Of a stretch of 52,961 bases of DNA, positions 24,463 through 35,199 are shown piece by piece. This DNA is from a bacterium. GTDB taxonomy: Bacteria; 4484-113; JAFGCY01. The stretch is from contig JAGRNT010000023.1 of assembly GCA_020440605.1 (NCBI GenBank), forward strand, positions 1 to 52,961, given 5' to 3'. Position 1 is the first letter of the stretch, and each line of letters opens with the position of its first letter. The notes under the pieces were generated by a model. The model did no database searches, was not told the origin of the DNA, and worked only from the letters and a program-made list of their open reading frames with translations. Position numbers and translations under genes: made by a program.

Positions 24463-26061
24463 TCAGGTCTGCTGACCCCCGGGATTACCGGGTGAACCGG
24501 GGATGACGTTGAAGGGATCGCTGGGGTCGCTGTCGCGGTCCTTGCGGACGATGAAACTGCCATCCGTGGCTCCCTGGGCAATCTCAATCGTGATCAGAGT
24601 ATCTGACCAGTCCAGGACCGTCATCGGGACTCCATTTAGAAGCACGGTGTCGCCATCCTCACGAGTGCCGAACTGCAGGCCGGTGATGATCACTGTACTT
24701 CCGACCGGTCCTTCATCCGGTGTGAATCCGGTTATCACCGGTCGAGGATTGTCAAACACCTGCAGGCTCAGCGGAGCACTCTCCACCGTGTACACAGTTC
24801 CTTCGAAGGTCCGCTCAGCTCTGGCTCGCACGACGTATGTGCCAGCGAGGCTGTAGGTGTAGGTGAAGCTCAGACCGGGGTTCGTGAGGGTGTTGCCGTC
24901 ATCCATGTCCACGAGGATGTCGTCACTGACATCCAGGCCCTGCGGGTCAAGTGTGAAGCCGAAGGGCTTGCCAAGATCATTGCTGCTGGTATCCACGCTG
25001 AGACCAAGCTTGCGGGCATCGCTGACGATTTCAGTCGTGATCGTGTCACCGTTGGCGTCGGTGATCTTCAGGGTACCGACATAGAAGCCGTAATCCTCAA
25101 AGGTGAAGTCGACCGGCGGCGGGCTGGTGCTGTCCGTACTGCCGTCCCCGTCGAAGTCCCATTCGTAGGTGTACGGCGCACGTCCGCCGGTCACTGTGGC
25201 GCTGAAGGTGTAGGTCAGCTCGTCACCCGTGCTGGGGATGGACTGGCCATCGAGGTTCTCCAGCGGCGGCGCGGAACTGCTGATGTCAATCGGTGTGCTG
25301 ATGGTCGGGGCGACCTTGCCGGCGCCATCCACTGCGTCCAGCGTGACGTTGTAACTGCCGGGGCTCTGGTAACTGTGGATCACCGATTCTCCGGTGAGGG
25401 TCGTGCCATCACCCATGTTCCAGGTGTAGCTGATCGGCTCGACGCCGTTCTCGGGAATCGCGAAGAAGTTGATGTTCACGCCGGTAGTGGTTGCGGCCTG
25501 GTCAGCAAATGGGCTGACCCGGAAGCTTTCACTGGGCCGGGGAATCGTGGTGTTCTCGGCAATCAGCATGTGTCCGAGTGCATTGATGTCAAAGTCGAAC
25601 CAGTTGCCCTGGCGGCCGCGGGAGCTGTCCAGCAGGCTGAGTTCGCGGGTGTCCGGGTTCACCCAGAACAGGAAGAGCAGGACATTGTCGAAGGTGTTGT
25701 TGGCAAAGGCGCCATTCTGCATGCGCACGCTCAGACGTCCGCTGAATCCGCTGCCCGGAGGGCTCTGCGGTTCAAAGTACATTCCCTGCAGAAACTGCAG
25801 GTCATTGAGGTTGATGCCCTGGGTCTGGCTCGCGGCAGAACTGAAGTCCCGTGCGTTCTGCGCATCTCCCGTGGACGTGAGCCAGCCTTCAACCTGGCTG
25901 CTCTGGATGCTGCTGTCCGGATCCGTAACGAGCTCAAAATCCAGGTCATTCAGACCATCGCGGCTGTCGGGGCCTAGGTCCTTTGGCGCAGTCGATCCTG
26001 CGCAGGAAGCAAGGGCCAGCAGGGCCACGAGCGCCATGATTCTGAACAGCAGCTTCTTCAT
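24463..26061 (-). CDS. Lipoprotein with PKD-like and IPT/TIG domains
   Basis: The signal ends in a good lipobox (ALLALASCAGS). The 532-residue chain has a region with NTRELSLLDSSRG-like strands, then PKD domains (YTWNMGDGTTLTGESVIHSYQSPGSYNVTLDAVD and YEWDFDGDGSTDS blocks), a further PKD-like repeat (TYTYSLAGTYVVRARA), and a C-terminal IPT/TIG domain (GPVGSTVIITGLQFG). I choose ATG 26061, preceded by AGGTGG. GTG 26070, directly after the transporter stop, is less likely. A surface-exposed adhesive or structural role is inferred from the domains. Confidence 0.82.
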   Translation of the reverse strand: MKKLLFRIMALVALLALASCAGSTAPKDLGPDSRDGLNDLDFELVTDPDSSIQSSQVEGWLTSTGDAQNARDFSSAASQTQGINLNDLQFLQGMYFEPQSPPGSGFSGRLSVRMQNGAFANNTFDNVLLFLFWVNPDTRELSLLDSSRGRQGNWFDFDINALGHMLIAENTTIPRPSESFRVSPFADQAATTTGVNINFFAIPENGVEPISYTWNMGDGTTLTGESVIHSYQSPGSYNVTLDAVDGAGKVAPTISTPIDISSSAPPLENLDGQSIPSTGDELTYTFSATVTGGRAPYTYEWDFDGDGSTDSTSPPPVDFTFEDYGFYVGTLKITDANGDTITTEIVSDARKLGLSVDTSSNDLGKPFGFTLDPQGLDVSDDILVDMDDGNTLTNPGLSFTYTYSLAGTYVVRARAERTFEGTVYTVESAPLSLQVFDNPRPVITGFTPDEGPVGSTVIITGLQFGTREDGDTVLLNGVPMTVLDWSDTLITIEIAQGATDGSFIVRKDRDSDPSDPFNVIPGSPGNPGGQQT

Positions 26062-26070
26062 CTTGTCCAC

Positions 26071-27657
26071 CTATAGACCGGGCAGTCCAGTCAGGCTGGG
26101 AAAGTCCGCCCGGAACATCACGGCCCCTGCGATGAGGCCCAGTAAGACTATAATGGAAACCCAGGGAAAAAGCAGGCGCGTCAGCTCATTGACGGGCACC
26201 TTGCAGAAGTTCGCGATCCAGACGTTGTGAGTGTTCGTCGGATCACAGACGCCCTGCAGCATTCCCACGGAGAAGAATGCGGCCATGATCAGGCTGCCAT
26301 GCAGCACTCCTGCTCCAGTTAATATACCCATGATCGTGATCCCCATCCCATACAGGTTGAGCGGTCCGCGGTAAAGCGCCAGCGGACTCAGCAGGAAGAA
26401 GGTCAGAACGAAGGCAAAGGGTGAGGAGACCGGCAGGGCCGCAAACAACGGCTCAAACACTGCGGTCACTGCCTCCAGACGCGTGGCCTTGAGCAGGATG
26501 CCGATACCGATCAGCAGGATTACCGCCGGTGCTGCCATCTGCACTCCTTCGAACAGGGCCTGCATCAGCTGATTCAGAGCCTTGCCGCGCCGGGTCACAG
26601 TACTCAGCGCGCAGAAGATGATGCCCAGTGTCAGGGCCGCCAGGATGTCCACATTGATCGGTGCTGGGGGGAGTGCGTCGACGGCTATGTCACGGGTACG
26701 GAATTCATAGACGGCTTTGATCGCCGCTGACCAGAGCAGCAGCAGGATCGGCAGCAGCAGGCTGGCCGCTGCCAGCCAGTTATCCGTCCGGCCCGTCCAG
26801 GCAAGAGGATTCGCAGTGAATGGAATCAGGACAAGCCGCAGCAGCATCAGACCGATCAGGATCAGCAACAGAGTGGCGAGCAGGTAGTGCAGAGTGCCCA
26901 GGAATATTCCCGTTGCGGTAACGGATGATGCAATTCCCCAGGCTGCCAGTCCGCAGACGCTGATCACGAGGAGCAGCCCGCCGAGATTGCGCAGTCCATC
27001 CCGGCGTGAGCTGAGTGTACGCAGCAGATAGGCGATGCTTACAAGCAGGAAGAGCAAAGCCATTACCACGCCGAAGCGGATGACATCCGTCAGTTCCAGA
27101 CGCAGGCTCTCCGGGATCTGCTCCCCGGTGAGAATCTGCTGGTAACCCTGCCAGTTCGTAGGATTGAGAGCGCCGCCGAGACTCAGTCCCAGCAGGAAGA
27201 TTCCGCCTGCAACCCTGCGCTCGATGCCCAGACTGAAGAGCACCGGCAGACAGATTGATGCGACGAGGATCACGGCACCCAGTCCGCCAAGCGTCGTGAA
27301 CAGCACGGCAATGATCACGAGCATGCTCAGACCGAGCCTGAAGCGGTCTTCACCGGCATATTCAGCCGTGTAGCGCACCAGTCTTTCCGCCGCCCCACTG
27401 ATCCGCAGCTGGGCGGCAATCACAGCGCCGAGGATAACGGCGAAGACCCAGTTGGCCAGCAGGCTGATTCCCGGCTGCAGTACCTGAGTGAGAATGGCGT
27501 TGCCGTAGGCGAGGGGACCTGCGCCGGTCAGCATGGGGAACATCGCCAGCAGGGCTATCGAGATTGCGCAGAGTGGTATGGCGATCGTGGCTGTCAGCCG
27601 GCGGCTGATCATCAGCCAGCCGTAGAATGCTAAAATCGCTAGATAGGCGATTATCAC
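26071..27657 (-). CDS. Multi-pass ion/organic-acid transporter (IT superfamily-like)
   Basis: The product has 528 residues with about 12-14 hydrophobic helices in two halves. Each half has a re-entrant-looking Asn/Gly/Pro segment (GLSLGGALNPTNWQGYQ and GVCDPTNTHNVW). This pseudo-symmetry is typical of the ion-transporter superfamily (DctM, GntP and citrate-type carriers). I cannot place it in a named family, and the substrate is unknown. The true start is GTG 27657 (IIAYLAILAFYGW), seven bases after a TAGAAT box. A longer frame to 27846 would overlap sixA and adds non-membrane residues. It leads the operon with the two lipoproteins. Confidence 0.75.
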   Translation of the reverse strand: MIIAYLAILAFYGWLMISRRLTATIAIPLCAISIALLAMFPMLTGAGPLAYGNAILTQVLQPGISLLANWVFAVILGAVIAAQLRISGAAERLVRYTAEYAGEDRFRLGLSMLVIIAVLFTTLGGLGAVILVASICLPVLFSLGIERRVAGGIFLLGLSLGGALNPTNWQGYQQILTGEQIPESLRLELTDVIRFGVVMALLFLLVSIAYLLRTLSSRRDGLRNLGGLLLVISVCGLAAWGIASSVTATGIFLGTLHYLLATLLLILIGLMLLRLVLIPFTANPLAWTGRTDNWLAAASLLLPILLLLWSAAIKAVYEFRTRDIAVDALPPAPINVDILAALTLGIIFCALSTVTRRGKALNQLMQALFEGVQMAAPAVILLIGIGILLKATRLEAVTAVFEPLFAALPVSSPFAFVLTFFLLSPLALYRGPLNLYGMGITIMGILTGAGVLHGSLIMAAFFSVGMLQGVCDPTNTHNVWIANFCKVPVNELTRLLFPWVSIIVLLGLIAGAVMFRADFPSLTGLPGL

Positions 27658-27664
27658 GCTGACT

Positions 27665-27670
27665 ATTCTA
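27665..27670 (-). promoter_or_regulatory. -10 box TAGAAT of the transporter-lipoprotein operon (leaderless)
   Basis: TAGAAT, 7 bases, GTG 27657 on the minus strand. It decides the start codon of the transporter. Confidence 0.65.
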
Positions 27671-27718
27671 AGGGAGAACCGTTGAGCCGCCCGTGGCGGA
27701 AAAACTGAGAGGTGATTG

Positions 27719-28222
27719 ATGGCAAAGACGTTGCTCGTTCTCAGGCACGGCAAGGCCGAGCCGGCTGAGAGCGTGGAGAAGACTGACTTTGACAGGGAGC
27801 TCACCGCCAGAGGTGAGAGCAACTCTCTCGTCATGGGAGACCACATCTCCCAGAAGGGGCTGAAGCCTGATCTGGTGATCAGCAGTCAGGCCAGCCGCGC
27901 ATTGAAGACCGCCAGGAATGTCGCCAGCCGCTGCGGTGATCCTCCGCTTGAGGAAAACGAAACCATGTATGGTGCCTATTCACCGGATCTGCTGGAAATA
28001 CTTATGGGTCTGGATGATTCCGTGGCAACGGTTCTGCTCGTCGGACACAATCCCGCACTGGAGAATCTGGTGGACGAACTGACGGACAGCTATGACACGG
28101 TGCTCAAGACCTGCAGTCTCGCCGTACTGAAGACAACGAAGAAGAAATGGGCGGACATCATGCACGGTGACTTCAAGACGATTGAGATCCAGAATCCCAG
28201 GGATCTGGACCCTACCGTCTGA
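27719..28222 (+). CDS. sixA: Phosphohistidine phosphatase SixA-like
   Basis: This small histidine-phosphatase-superfamily protein has 167 residues. The catalytic motif LRHGKAE is near the N-terminus, followed by DFDRELTARGESNS, SSQASRALKTARNVA and the second histidine in LLVGHNPALENLV. In E. coli SixA dephosphorylates HPt/PTS proteins. The partner here is unknown. ATG 27719 is preceded by GAGAGGTG. It overlaps the convergent DUF3999-like gene by 11 bases. Confidence 0.9.
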   Translation: MAKTLLVLRHGKAEPAESVEKTDFDRELTARGESNSLVMGDHISQKGLKPDLVISSQASRALKTARNVASRCGDPPLEENETMYGAYSPDLLEILMGLDDSVATVLLVGHNPALENLVDELTDSYDTVLKTCSLAVLKTTKKKWADIMHGDFKTIEIQNPRDLDPTV

Positions 28223-29531
28223 TATCTCGCAGCCGGGCAGTCAGCAGCAGCACAAATCCGATGGCAACCAGCGCCAGTCCCAGCGGGATGAACCAGGCAC
28301 CGTCGAAAGTGAACTGAGGGATGTATCTGTCCAGCTCCAGTTCAGCAAGCAGTCCCTTGCTGGAATTGGTGCGGGAGGCCTGATCAGGCCGTTCAGCGAC
28401 GAGCGCTTCAGTATCAGGGAGCAGTACACTGCTGAAGGTTCCGGCGAGCCTGCCTGCATCATCCAGGGTGGGAACAGTTGCCAGTTCGGCGGGCATGCCG
28501 CTGAGAACCGGTGCTGCTCCTTCCGGCCAGACGAAACAGATCCAGGCTTCCGCTGCATAGGCCTGGAGGCTGCGGATCGGCAGTGCATTGCCTGAGCCAT
28601 CCTCCACGACCAGCGCCGGCTGCTGTCCACTTCCTCCCGGCGGAAGTTCCAGATAGACACTGCTGCGCTTGAGACCATTCACCTGCAATCCGTCGGCGAA
28701 GACCATTTCCGCTTCGCTGCCAATCTCATGCTGCTTGTCGTCAATCCGCACAAATCGCACACGTCGGTACATGTCCGGTGCTTCCGCGATGATCTTCAGC
28801 TTTCGCAGTGGCAGGTGATTACTGGAAAGCACGAGCGGCCACATGCTTCCGCCGGCGGCGGGCAGGGCACGCATCGCTCCAATTGCCACAGGTACCTCGT
28901 GTACCTCCGGCTGTTCTCCCGCAAGGCGGCCGCTGGCCTCGGAAACGGCAAGTCCGCCGCCCTTTCGGATCGTCAGGCGGATATAGCGGTTCAGGTCCAG
29001 CGGTGAGAACTCCAGTTCGGTGACACGCAGCACACCTTCGCTGCCAACCTGCTGCATCACGACCTGTTCCCTGCCGGTCTGGCTGAAGTCCGCCCGGGTC
29101 GGACCGGCTTCGGGCAGCACACTCGTCAGAACCTCGGTGGCGCTGAAGCTGAAGCGAATCCGATCCAGCGGCAGAGGCGGATCCCCCCTGTCAAGAATCA
29201 CGAGCCGATCATTGCTTTCCGGCCGGCCGGGATCCACGATTGCCAGTTCAGTCCACTCCGTTCCGGCTCTGCCTTCGGAAATCCTCAGCAGGGACGGTAT
29301 CTCCTGATCACCGCTGCGCAGAGACCAGCCTGACGGGTTTTCCAGGACGTGGTCCAGTGCGGTATCACGCAGCCGGATGCGCACTGCTTCACCCGGTGCA
29401 GGCGGGTCACCGATCGGCGTGATGCTGCCTGAAGCAAGGCTGCTGATCTGCAGGGGATCCTCCTGCGCACCTGCGATGGCAGCCAGCAGCAGCAGCAGGG
29501 ATGTCACCAGGATGGGCAGCAGAGAGCGCAC
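28212..29531 (-). CDS. Exported single-anchor membrane protein, DUF3999-like
   Basis: The 439-residue product has an N-terminal signal peptide (RSLLPILVTSLLLLLAAIAGAQE) and a long beta-rich extracytoplasmic part with repeats such as NRYIRLTIRKGGG. It ends in one transmembrane helix (FIPLGLALVAIGFVLLL) with basic residues behind it. Layout and the YIRL-type segment resemble DUF3999 proteins, which I state with moderate confidence. Start GTG 29531 is six bases after TACAAT. The frame stays open much further upstream, but only as the antisense of dnaX. Function is unknown. Confidence 0.72.
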   Translation of the reverse strand: MRSLLPILVTSLLLLLAAIAGAQEDPLQISSLASGSITPIGDPPAPGEAVRIRLRDTALDHVLENPSGWSLRSGDQEIPSLLRISEGRAGTEWTELAIVDPGRPESNDRLVILDRGDPPLPLDRIRFSFSATEVLTSVLPEAGPTRADFSQTGREQVVMQQVGSEGVLRVTELEFSPLDLNRYIRLTIRKGGGLAVSEASGRLAGEQPEVHEVPVAIGAMRALPAAGGSMWPLVLSSNHLPLRKLKIIAEAPDMYRRVRFVRIDDKQHEIGSEAEMVFADGLQVNGLKRSSVYLELPPGGSGQQPALVVEDGSGNALPIRSLQAYAAEAWICFVWPEGAAPVLSGMPAELATVPTLDDAGRLAGTFSSVLLPDTEALVAERPDQASRTNSSKGLLAELELDRYIPQFTFDGAWFIPLGLALVAIGFVLLLTARLRDIRR

Positions 29532-29537
29532 GTCCGA

Positions 29538-29543
29538 ATTGTA
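29538..29543 (-). promoter_or_regulatory. -10 box TACAAT of the DUF3999-like gene (leaderless)
   Basis: TACAAT, 6 bases, GTG 29531. It lies back to back with the dnaX promoter. Confidence 0.6.
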
Positions 29544-29570
29544 GCAGTCCAGCAGTGCCGCTGAGCGTTT

Positions 29571-29576
29571 TATAAT
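29571..29576 (+). promoter_or_regulatory. -10 box TATAAT of dnaX
   Basis: A perfect TATAAT lies 12 bases before ATG 29589, giving a predicted leader of only about 5 bases. Confidence 0.7.
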
Positions 29577-29588
29577 AGGCATTACCAG

Positions 29589-31259
<1,671 letters not shown>

Positions 31260-31260
31260 C

Positions 31261-31695
31261 ATGAAAGCTGATTATGGCTGGATCATTTTCCTTGTAATCG
31301 GCATCCTGATTGCCGTGTTCTGGGGACAGATCACCGGCAGCGTGAAGAATTACAAGGAAAGCGGAATTGATCACGAGGCGGTCGCGCATGGCGCGGAGCT
31401 TTTCAACGATCCGCATGCCTGGACACCGCTTGAGAACAAGGCCTGCGGAATGTGCCACAGTGCTGACTACAAGCCGGGATCCGAAAAGATCACGATGAAG
31501 GACTACAGTGCTGGCAACGTGGTTGAGCTCAAGGGTCTGGCGAAGAAATACAAGAGCGACATGCTGACAAATGAGGATGCACTGTATGAGCGGGCAATGG
31601 TCTGCATGACGCATCCGGATCGCATGTCACTGCGCCGTGCCAATCAGAAGGCCAAGGAAACGAAGGACCTGCTGGCCTACCTGCGCAGTCTCTAG
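31261..31695 (+). CDS. Membrane-anchored monohaem c-type cytochrome
   Basis: The 144-residue product has an N-terminal membrane anchor (WIIFLVIGILIAVFW) and one haem-binding motif, CGMCH. A later CMTHPDRMS could supply the distal Met ligand, although YKSDMLTNED is another candidate. It has the length and feel of class I cytochromes ending in a short helix (LLAYLRSL). It starts one base after dnaX (TGACATG), so it is translationally coupled to a replication gene, an unexpected partner. Its last 4 bases overlap the MFS gene on the opposite strand. Confidence 0.88.
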   Translation: MKADYGWIIFLVIGILIAVFWGQITGSVKNYKESGIDHEAVAHGAELFNDPHAWTPLENKACGMCHSADYKPGSEKITMKDYSAGNVVELKGLAKKYKSDMLTNEDALYERAMVCMTHPDRMSLRRANQKAKETKDLLAYLRSL

Positions 31696-33005
31696 TTCTC
31701 AGCTGCTTCGTAGCGGTAATGCCTGCGATGCAGGATCATACCGAGACTGCCCAGCAGGAACAGTGTCGCACTGCTGATGAACACCACCTCATAGCTGATG
31801 CTCATCATGACCGCTCCGAGCATCGGTGCGATGGCACCGCGGATGCCCGTGATCGTGACATGTGCACCGCTGTAGGGGCTGGCGTCCGCGCCACGGGCGA
31901 ATGTCACGGGTGCCAGGCTCCAGGCGACGTTGATGCCGCTCATGCCGATCCCGAACACGAGGTAGGCACAGTAGACGATCAGGATCAGTGATCCGTGCTC
32001 AAATCCGTGCAGGCCGAGCATCAGGCTCAGGGGAAAGATTGACAGGATCGCGAAGATCACGCTGCACAGTGCAGCCGGTCCACGTCCATCCATGAACTTG
32101 CCCCAGACCGGTGACAGCATGATCACGCCAGCCATTGCCAGCGGACCCTGGGCAATGCCGATCTCCGCATAACTCATGCCGATCACGTCCTTCAGGTAGA
32201 AGGGCATCACGGGGAACATCAGCATCAGCGCCGAGCCATAGAGGAAGAATGCGCTCTCGAAGTGCAGGAAGGGCCTGTCCCGCTTCAGCAGGGCCACGAA
32301 GCCGTGGATCGGTTCAATCAGCAGCTTGCGGAAATCCGGTCGGGGCAGGTCCGCTGCCAGTTTGTACTTGCCGCGCAGCGGACTCTGGGCCAGGATCAGG
32401 GTGCCCAGCATGCCAATCAGGCCACTGACGGCGAACAGCCACTTGAAGTTGTTCTGGTTCAGGTCGAGGATGTAGCCTGATCCGGCGGCGCAGGCCATGC
32501 TGACGATCGTTGACAACGTAACTGTCAGGCCCCATAGCCGGTTGCGGGATGCAGGGCTTACATTGGCCTGCCACATGGCGAAGACGCTTGGCATCAGCAG
32601 GGCATTGCTCACGAAGAACAGGGTGGAGACCGCAATGAAGCTCCAGGCGTCCCACACGAAGAAGTAGAGCAGGAAACTGCCGCGGCTGACAAGTCCGATC
32701 CAGAAGATGAAGGGCCGCTTGTCACGGCCATCCGCCAGTTCGCTGCCGAAGATACCGAGCAGAAGGCAGACACTGCCCAGCATGGAGATCAGCGCCACCT
32801 GGAATGTACTGCCGTGCAGGGCTTCCTTGAGCACGAAGCTGTTGAGAGTGAAGGTTCCGGACATCACGCCGCCGAGCACGGCATAGATGGTGAAGAAATG
32901 CAGCCCTATGCGGTCCAGCAGCGACCCCTCAACCAGGCGCAGCGGGCCGAAGCGCCGCAGCCAGTGGGGTGTGATGAACCATTCATAACCGGGGGTGTAT
33001 TTCAC
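31692..33005 (-). CDS. Major facilitator superfamily transporter
   Basis: The 437-residue product has 12 predicted hydrophobic helices in two six-helix halves. The cytoplasmic loop SELADGRDKRPFIFW resembles the MFS loop 2-3 motif (GxxaDrxgrr). The second half has a similar loop, WGKFMDGRGPAALC. Substrate is unknown, and no regulator is adjacent. GTG 33005 is seven bases after a perfect TATAAT on the minus strand. The gene is divergent from the pentapeptide-repeat gene. Confidence 0.88.
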   Translation of the reverse strand: MKYTPGYEWFITPHWLRRFGPLRLVEGSLLDRIGLHFFTIYAVLGGVMSGTFTLNSFVLKEALHGSTFQVALISMLGSVCLLLGIFGSELADGRDKRPFIFWIGLVSRGSFLLYFFVWDAWSFIAVSTLFFVSNALLMPSVFAMWQANVSPASRNRLWGLTVTLSTIVSMACAAGSGYILDLNQNNFKWLFAVSGLIGMLGTLILAQSPLRGKYKLAADLPRPDFRKLLIEPIHGFVALLKRDRPFLHFESAFFLYGSALMLMFPVMPFYLKDVIGMSYAEIGIAQGPLAMAGVIMLSPVWGKFMDGRGPAALCSVIFAILSIFPLSLMLGLHGFEHGSLILIVYCAYLVFGIGMSGINVAWSLAPVTFARGADASPYSGAHVTITGIRGAIAPMLGAVMMSISYEVVFISSATLFLLGSLGMILHRRHYRYEAAEN

Positions 33006-33012
33006 AGCAGGG

Positions 33013-33018
33013 ATTATA
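33013..33018 (-). promoter_or_regulatory. -10 box TATAAT of the MFS gene (leaderless)
   Basis: TATAAT, 7 bases, GTG 33005 on the minus strand. Confidence 0.7.
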
Positions 33019-33138
33019 TTGCGCCCAGTCAGTAAATGATTCCTATTGATCCCTGATTCACCATTAATTCATCCCTTCGCAAGGGGACGCACTGAAGGCC
33101 GGCCCGACTTCAACCGATGTACCAGCAACGGAGGAGTT

Positions 33139-34095
33139 ATGAGCAAGATCGACTGGCATGAACTGCTGTGCAAGGACCGTGAGGCCTTCATCAGTGCACG
33201 CGCCGAACATTTCGCCGGCACCGAGGCCCGGATCGTGATCAACGGCAAGCGCTTCAACCAGGTGGACCTGTCGGGACTGGATATGTCACGCATGGATCTA
33301 TCGCAGTGCGAACTGTTCGGCTGCAACCTGGAGGGCACGGATCTCTCTGACTGCCTGCTGCGCATGACACGCCTGAGAGCCTGCAACATGCGCGGAGCCA
33401 ACCTGCATCTGAGCAACATGAGCAAGGGAGAGGCGGTCAAGTGTGATTTCACCGGTGCTGACCTCACAACCACCAGCCTGCTGCTGCAGAAGCTCTACAA
33501 CTCCACCTTCGAGGAAGCGAAGCTTGACGGAGCGGATTTCTCTGCCGCAGAGGCGGAGGGTGTCTCCTTCAGGGGAGTGCATGCCAAGCGCACCTTCTGG
33601 ACCAAGGCCGACCTGCGCAACTGCGATTTCAGCGGTGCCTATCTTGGCAATGGCTATTTCCGGCTGGCAGCCCTGAGCGGTGCGGAAATGGCCAATGTCG
33701 ACATCTCCCATGCAGATCTAACCTACAGCGTGATGTACGGCACCAACCTGGAGGGAGCGGATCTGAGCGAATGCGACATGAGCAATGCCTTTTTCGAGGA
33801 CACCAACATGCGCAATGCGAAGCTGACCCGCTCCAAGCTGGAGAATGTCAACCTCGAGGCCGTCGACATGGAAGGTGCTGACACCAGCGGGGTGATCACC
33901 GGCGAGGTGGTGACGAGTGAGATGCGCCAGCACCATGAGGAAGTCCGCACGGAGGCCATGGAGCGCATGCGCATGACCGAGTATGCGGCTGAGGAAGTTG
34001 ACGAAGAGAGCATGGAGGATGCAAGCCTGCACCAGTTCGCCGGTGGTCACGGGCTCAATGGCAACGGCACTGGCAACGGTCAGCAGGGAGGCTAG
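33139..34095 (+). CDS. Pentapeptide-repeat protein
   Basis: From about residue 40 to 255 the chain is built of A(D/N)LXX-type pentapeptides (VDLSGLDMSRMDLSQCELFGC..., TNLEGADLSECDMSNAFFEDT), which form a right-handed quadrilateral beta-helix. The N-terminal 40 residues are a short helical cap. The C-terminal 60 are a charged tail rich in Glu, Met, Gly and Asn. Length is 318 residues from ATG 33139, with GGAGGA just upstream, so this gene has a conventional leader. It is 3 bases from the CgeB-like gene. Pentapeptide proteins can mimic DNA or bind gyrase, but nothing here specifies a target. Confidence 0.93.
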   Translation: MSKIDWHELLCKDREAFISARAEHFAGTEARIVINGKRFNQVDLSGLDMSRMDLSQCELFGCNLEGTDLSDCLLRMTRLRACNMRGANLHLSNMSKGEAVKCDFTGADLTTTSLLLQKLYNSTFEEAKLDGADFSAAEAEGVSFRGVHAKRTFWTKADLRNCDFSGAYLGNGYFRLAALSGAEMANVDISHADLTYSVMYGTNLEGADLSECDMSNAFFEDTNMRNAKLTRSKLENVNLEAVDMEGADTSGVITGEVVTSEMRQHHEEVRTEAMERMRMTEYAAEEVDEESMEDASLHQFAGGHGLNGNGTGNGQQGG

Positions 34096-34098
34096 GGC

Positions 34099-35169
34099 AT
34101 GGGCGGTTACAACGTTCTGATTCCCGACAGCAGCCGCGATCTGCATCCGGAAACGATGCTGCCGATCATGGACGGCCTGCAGCAGCTGGAGGATGTGCCG
34201 GTGGTGATGAGCATGGACCGCATCCGCGACATGTACAAGCACACCCGCTACGTCAGCCACGGCAGCTACGAAATCTTCCAGTTCTATGTCAACGACCTGT
34301 TCCGCAAGCACAACATCGACTTCGGCGTGTCCGTCGGACTGTCGGCGATCCTCGAGGACGGCAGCATCCAGGAACTGCACCACCTGATGGAGGAATGCCA
34401 GATCCCCAACCTGCTGTTCCTCAATGCCCGGGACCCTCGCGTGATCGAGCGGCTGGACAGCGTGCAGGCCTCGCAGTGGAAATTCACCTACATGGTCTGT
34501 TCCTCGCGACGGATGGTGGAGCTGCTGGAGCAGCGTGGTTATGGGACGGTGCTGCATGCACCACTGGGCACTTCTCCCCGCATCTTCCACCCTGCCGGTT
34601 CAGTGCCTGACAATGCGCCGTTCCCCCTGCGCAGTGATGATGAAAGGCTGACCCAGAATTACGACGTCAGCTTCGTGGGTTGCCACAGCGTCAACCGCGA
34701 GCGCATCCTCAGCGCTGTCCGCGCAGCAGGAATCCAGCTGGCTGTGTTCGGGGATCCCTCCTGGCAGGACAGCCAGCTCTCAGATTGTTACCGGGGGCCG
34801 TGCCACTACCTGCAGGAAAGCAATACCGTCTACAACCACAGCCGCATCACACTCGACATCCCGATGCACAAAAGCCAGTTCCGCGACTACCTGAGCAATC
34901 GCGTCAGCGACGGTCTGGCCAGCGGCTGCATTACGCTCACGCAGCATAATCCTGACATTCTCTCACTGCTGGGCAGCTCAGTTGAAGCTCTGATGTACGA
35001 TGACCCCTCGGAACTGCCGGAAATGATTCAGCGGGTACTGGACGATCCACTGCCATATGCCACTGCCTCGCAGCTGGCCGGTGAACTGATCCGCGACGAA
35101 TACCGCTGGGAGCGCTGTCTGCAGCGCGTACTGCCCAGTCTGGAGATGTGCCTGATCCGCCAGGGCTGA
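34099..35169 (+). CDS. CgeB-like glycosyltransferase (GT-B fold)
   Basis: The 356-residue product resembles CgeB/YkvP-type proteins. It has NVLIPDSSR at the N-terminus, a central YDVSFVGCHSVNRERIL, and a C-terminal half with LQESNTVYNHSRITLDIPMH and SNRVSDGLASGCITLT. These match the Glyco_trans_1_2 domain that binds the sugar nucleotide. Acceptor and donor are unknown. It follows the pentapeptide gene by 3 bases (TAG, then GGC, then ATG), forming a two-gene operon. Confidence 0.8.
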   Translation: MGGYNVLIPDSSRDLHPETMLPIMDGLQQLEDVPVVMSMDRIRDMYKHTRYVSHGSYEIFQFYVNDLFRKHNIDFGVSVGLSAILEDGSIQELHHLMEECQIPNLLFLNARDPRVIERLDSVQASQWKFTYMVCSSRRMVELLEQRGYGTVLHAPLGTSPRIFHPAGSVPDNAPFPLRSDDERLTQNYDVSFVGCHSVNRERILSAVRAAGIQLAVFGDPSWQDSQLSDCYRGPCHYLQESNTVYNHSRITLDIPMHKSQFRDYLSNRVSDGLASGCITLTQHNPDILSLLGSSVEALMYDDPSELPEMIQRVLDDPLPYATASQLAGELIRDEYRWERCLQRVLPSLEMCLIRQG

Positions 35170-35187
35170 TCCCGGCAGGCGGCCTGC

Positions 35188-35193
35188 GATAAT
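35188..35193 (+). promoter_or_regulatory. -10 box GATAAT of sfsA (leaderless)
   Basis: GATAAT, 6 bases, GTG 35200. This favours a separate promoter over readthrough from the glycosyltransferase gene. Confidence 0.55.
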
Positions 35194-35199
35194 TGTCGT

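Noticed and set aside
33046..33138. Upstream start of the pentapeptide-repeat gene at 33046
   Set aside because: ATG 33139 has a strong GGAGGA site, and the extra residues look like leader DNA, including a small CCCTT/AAGGG hairpin.
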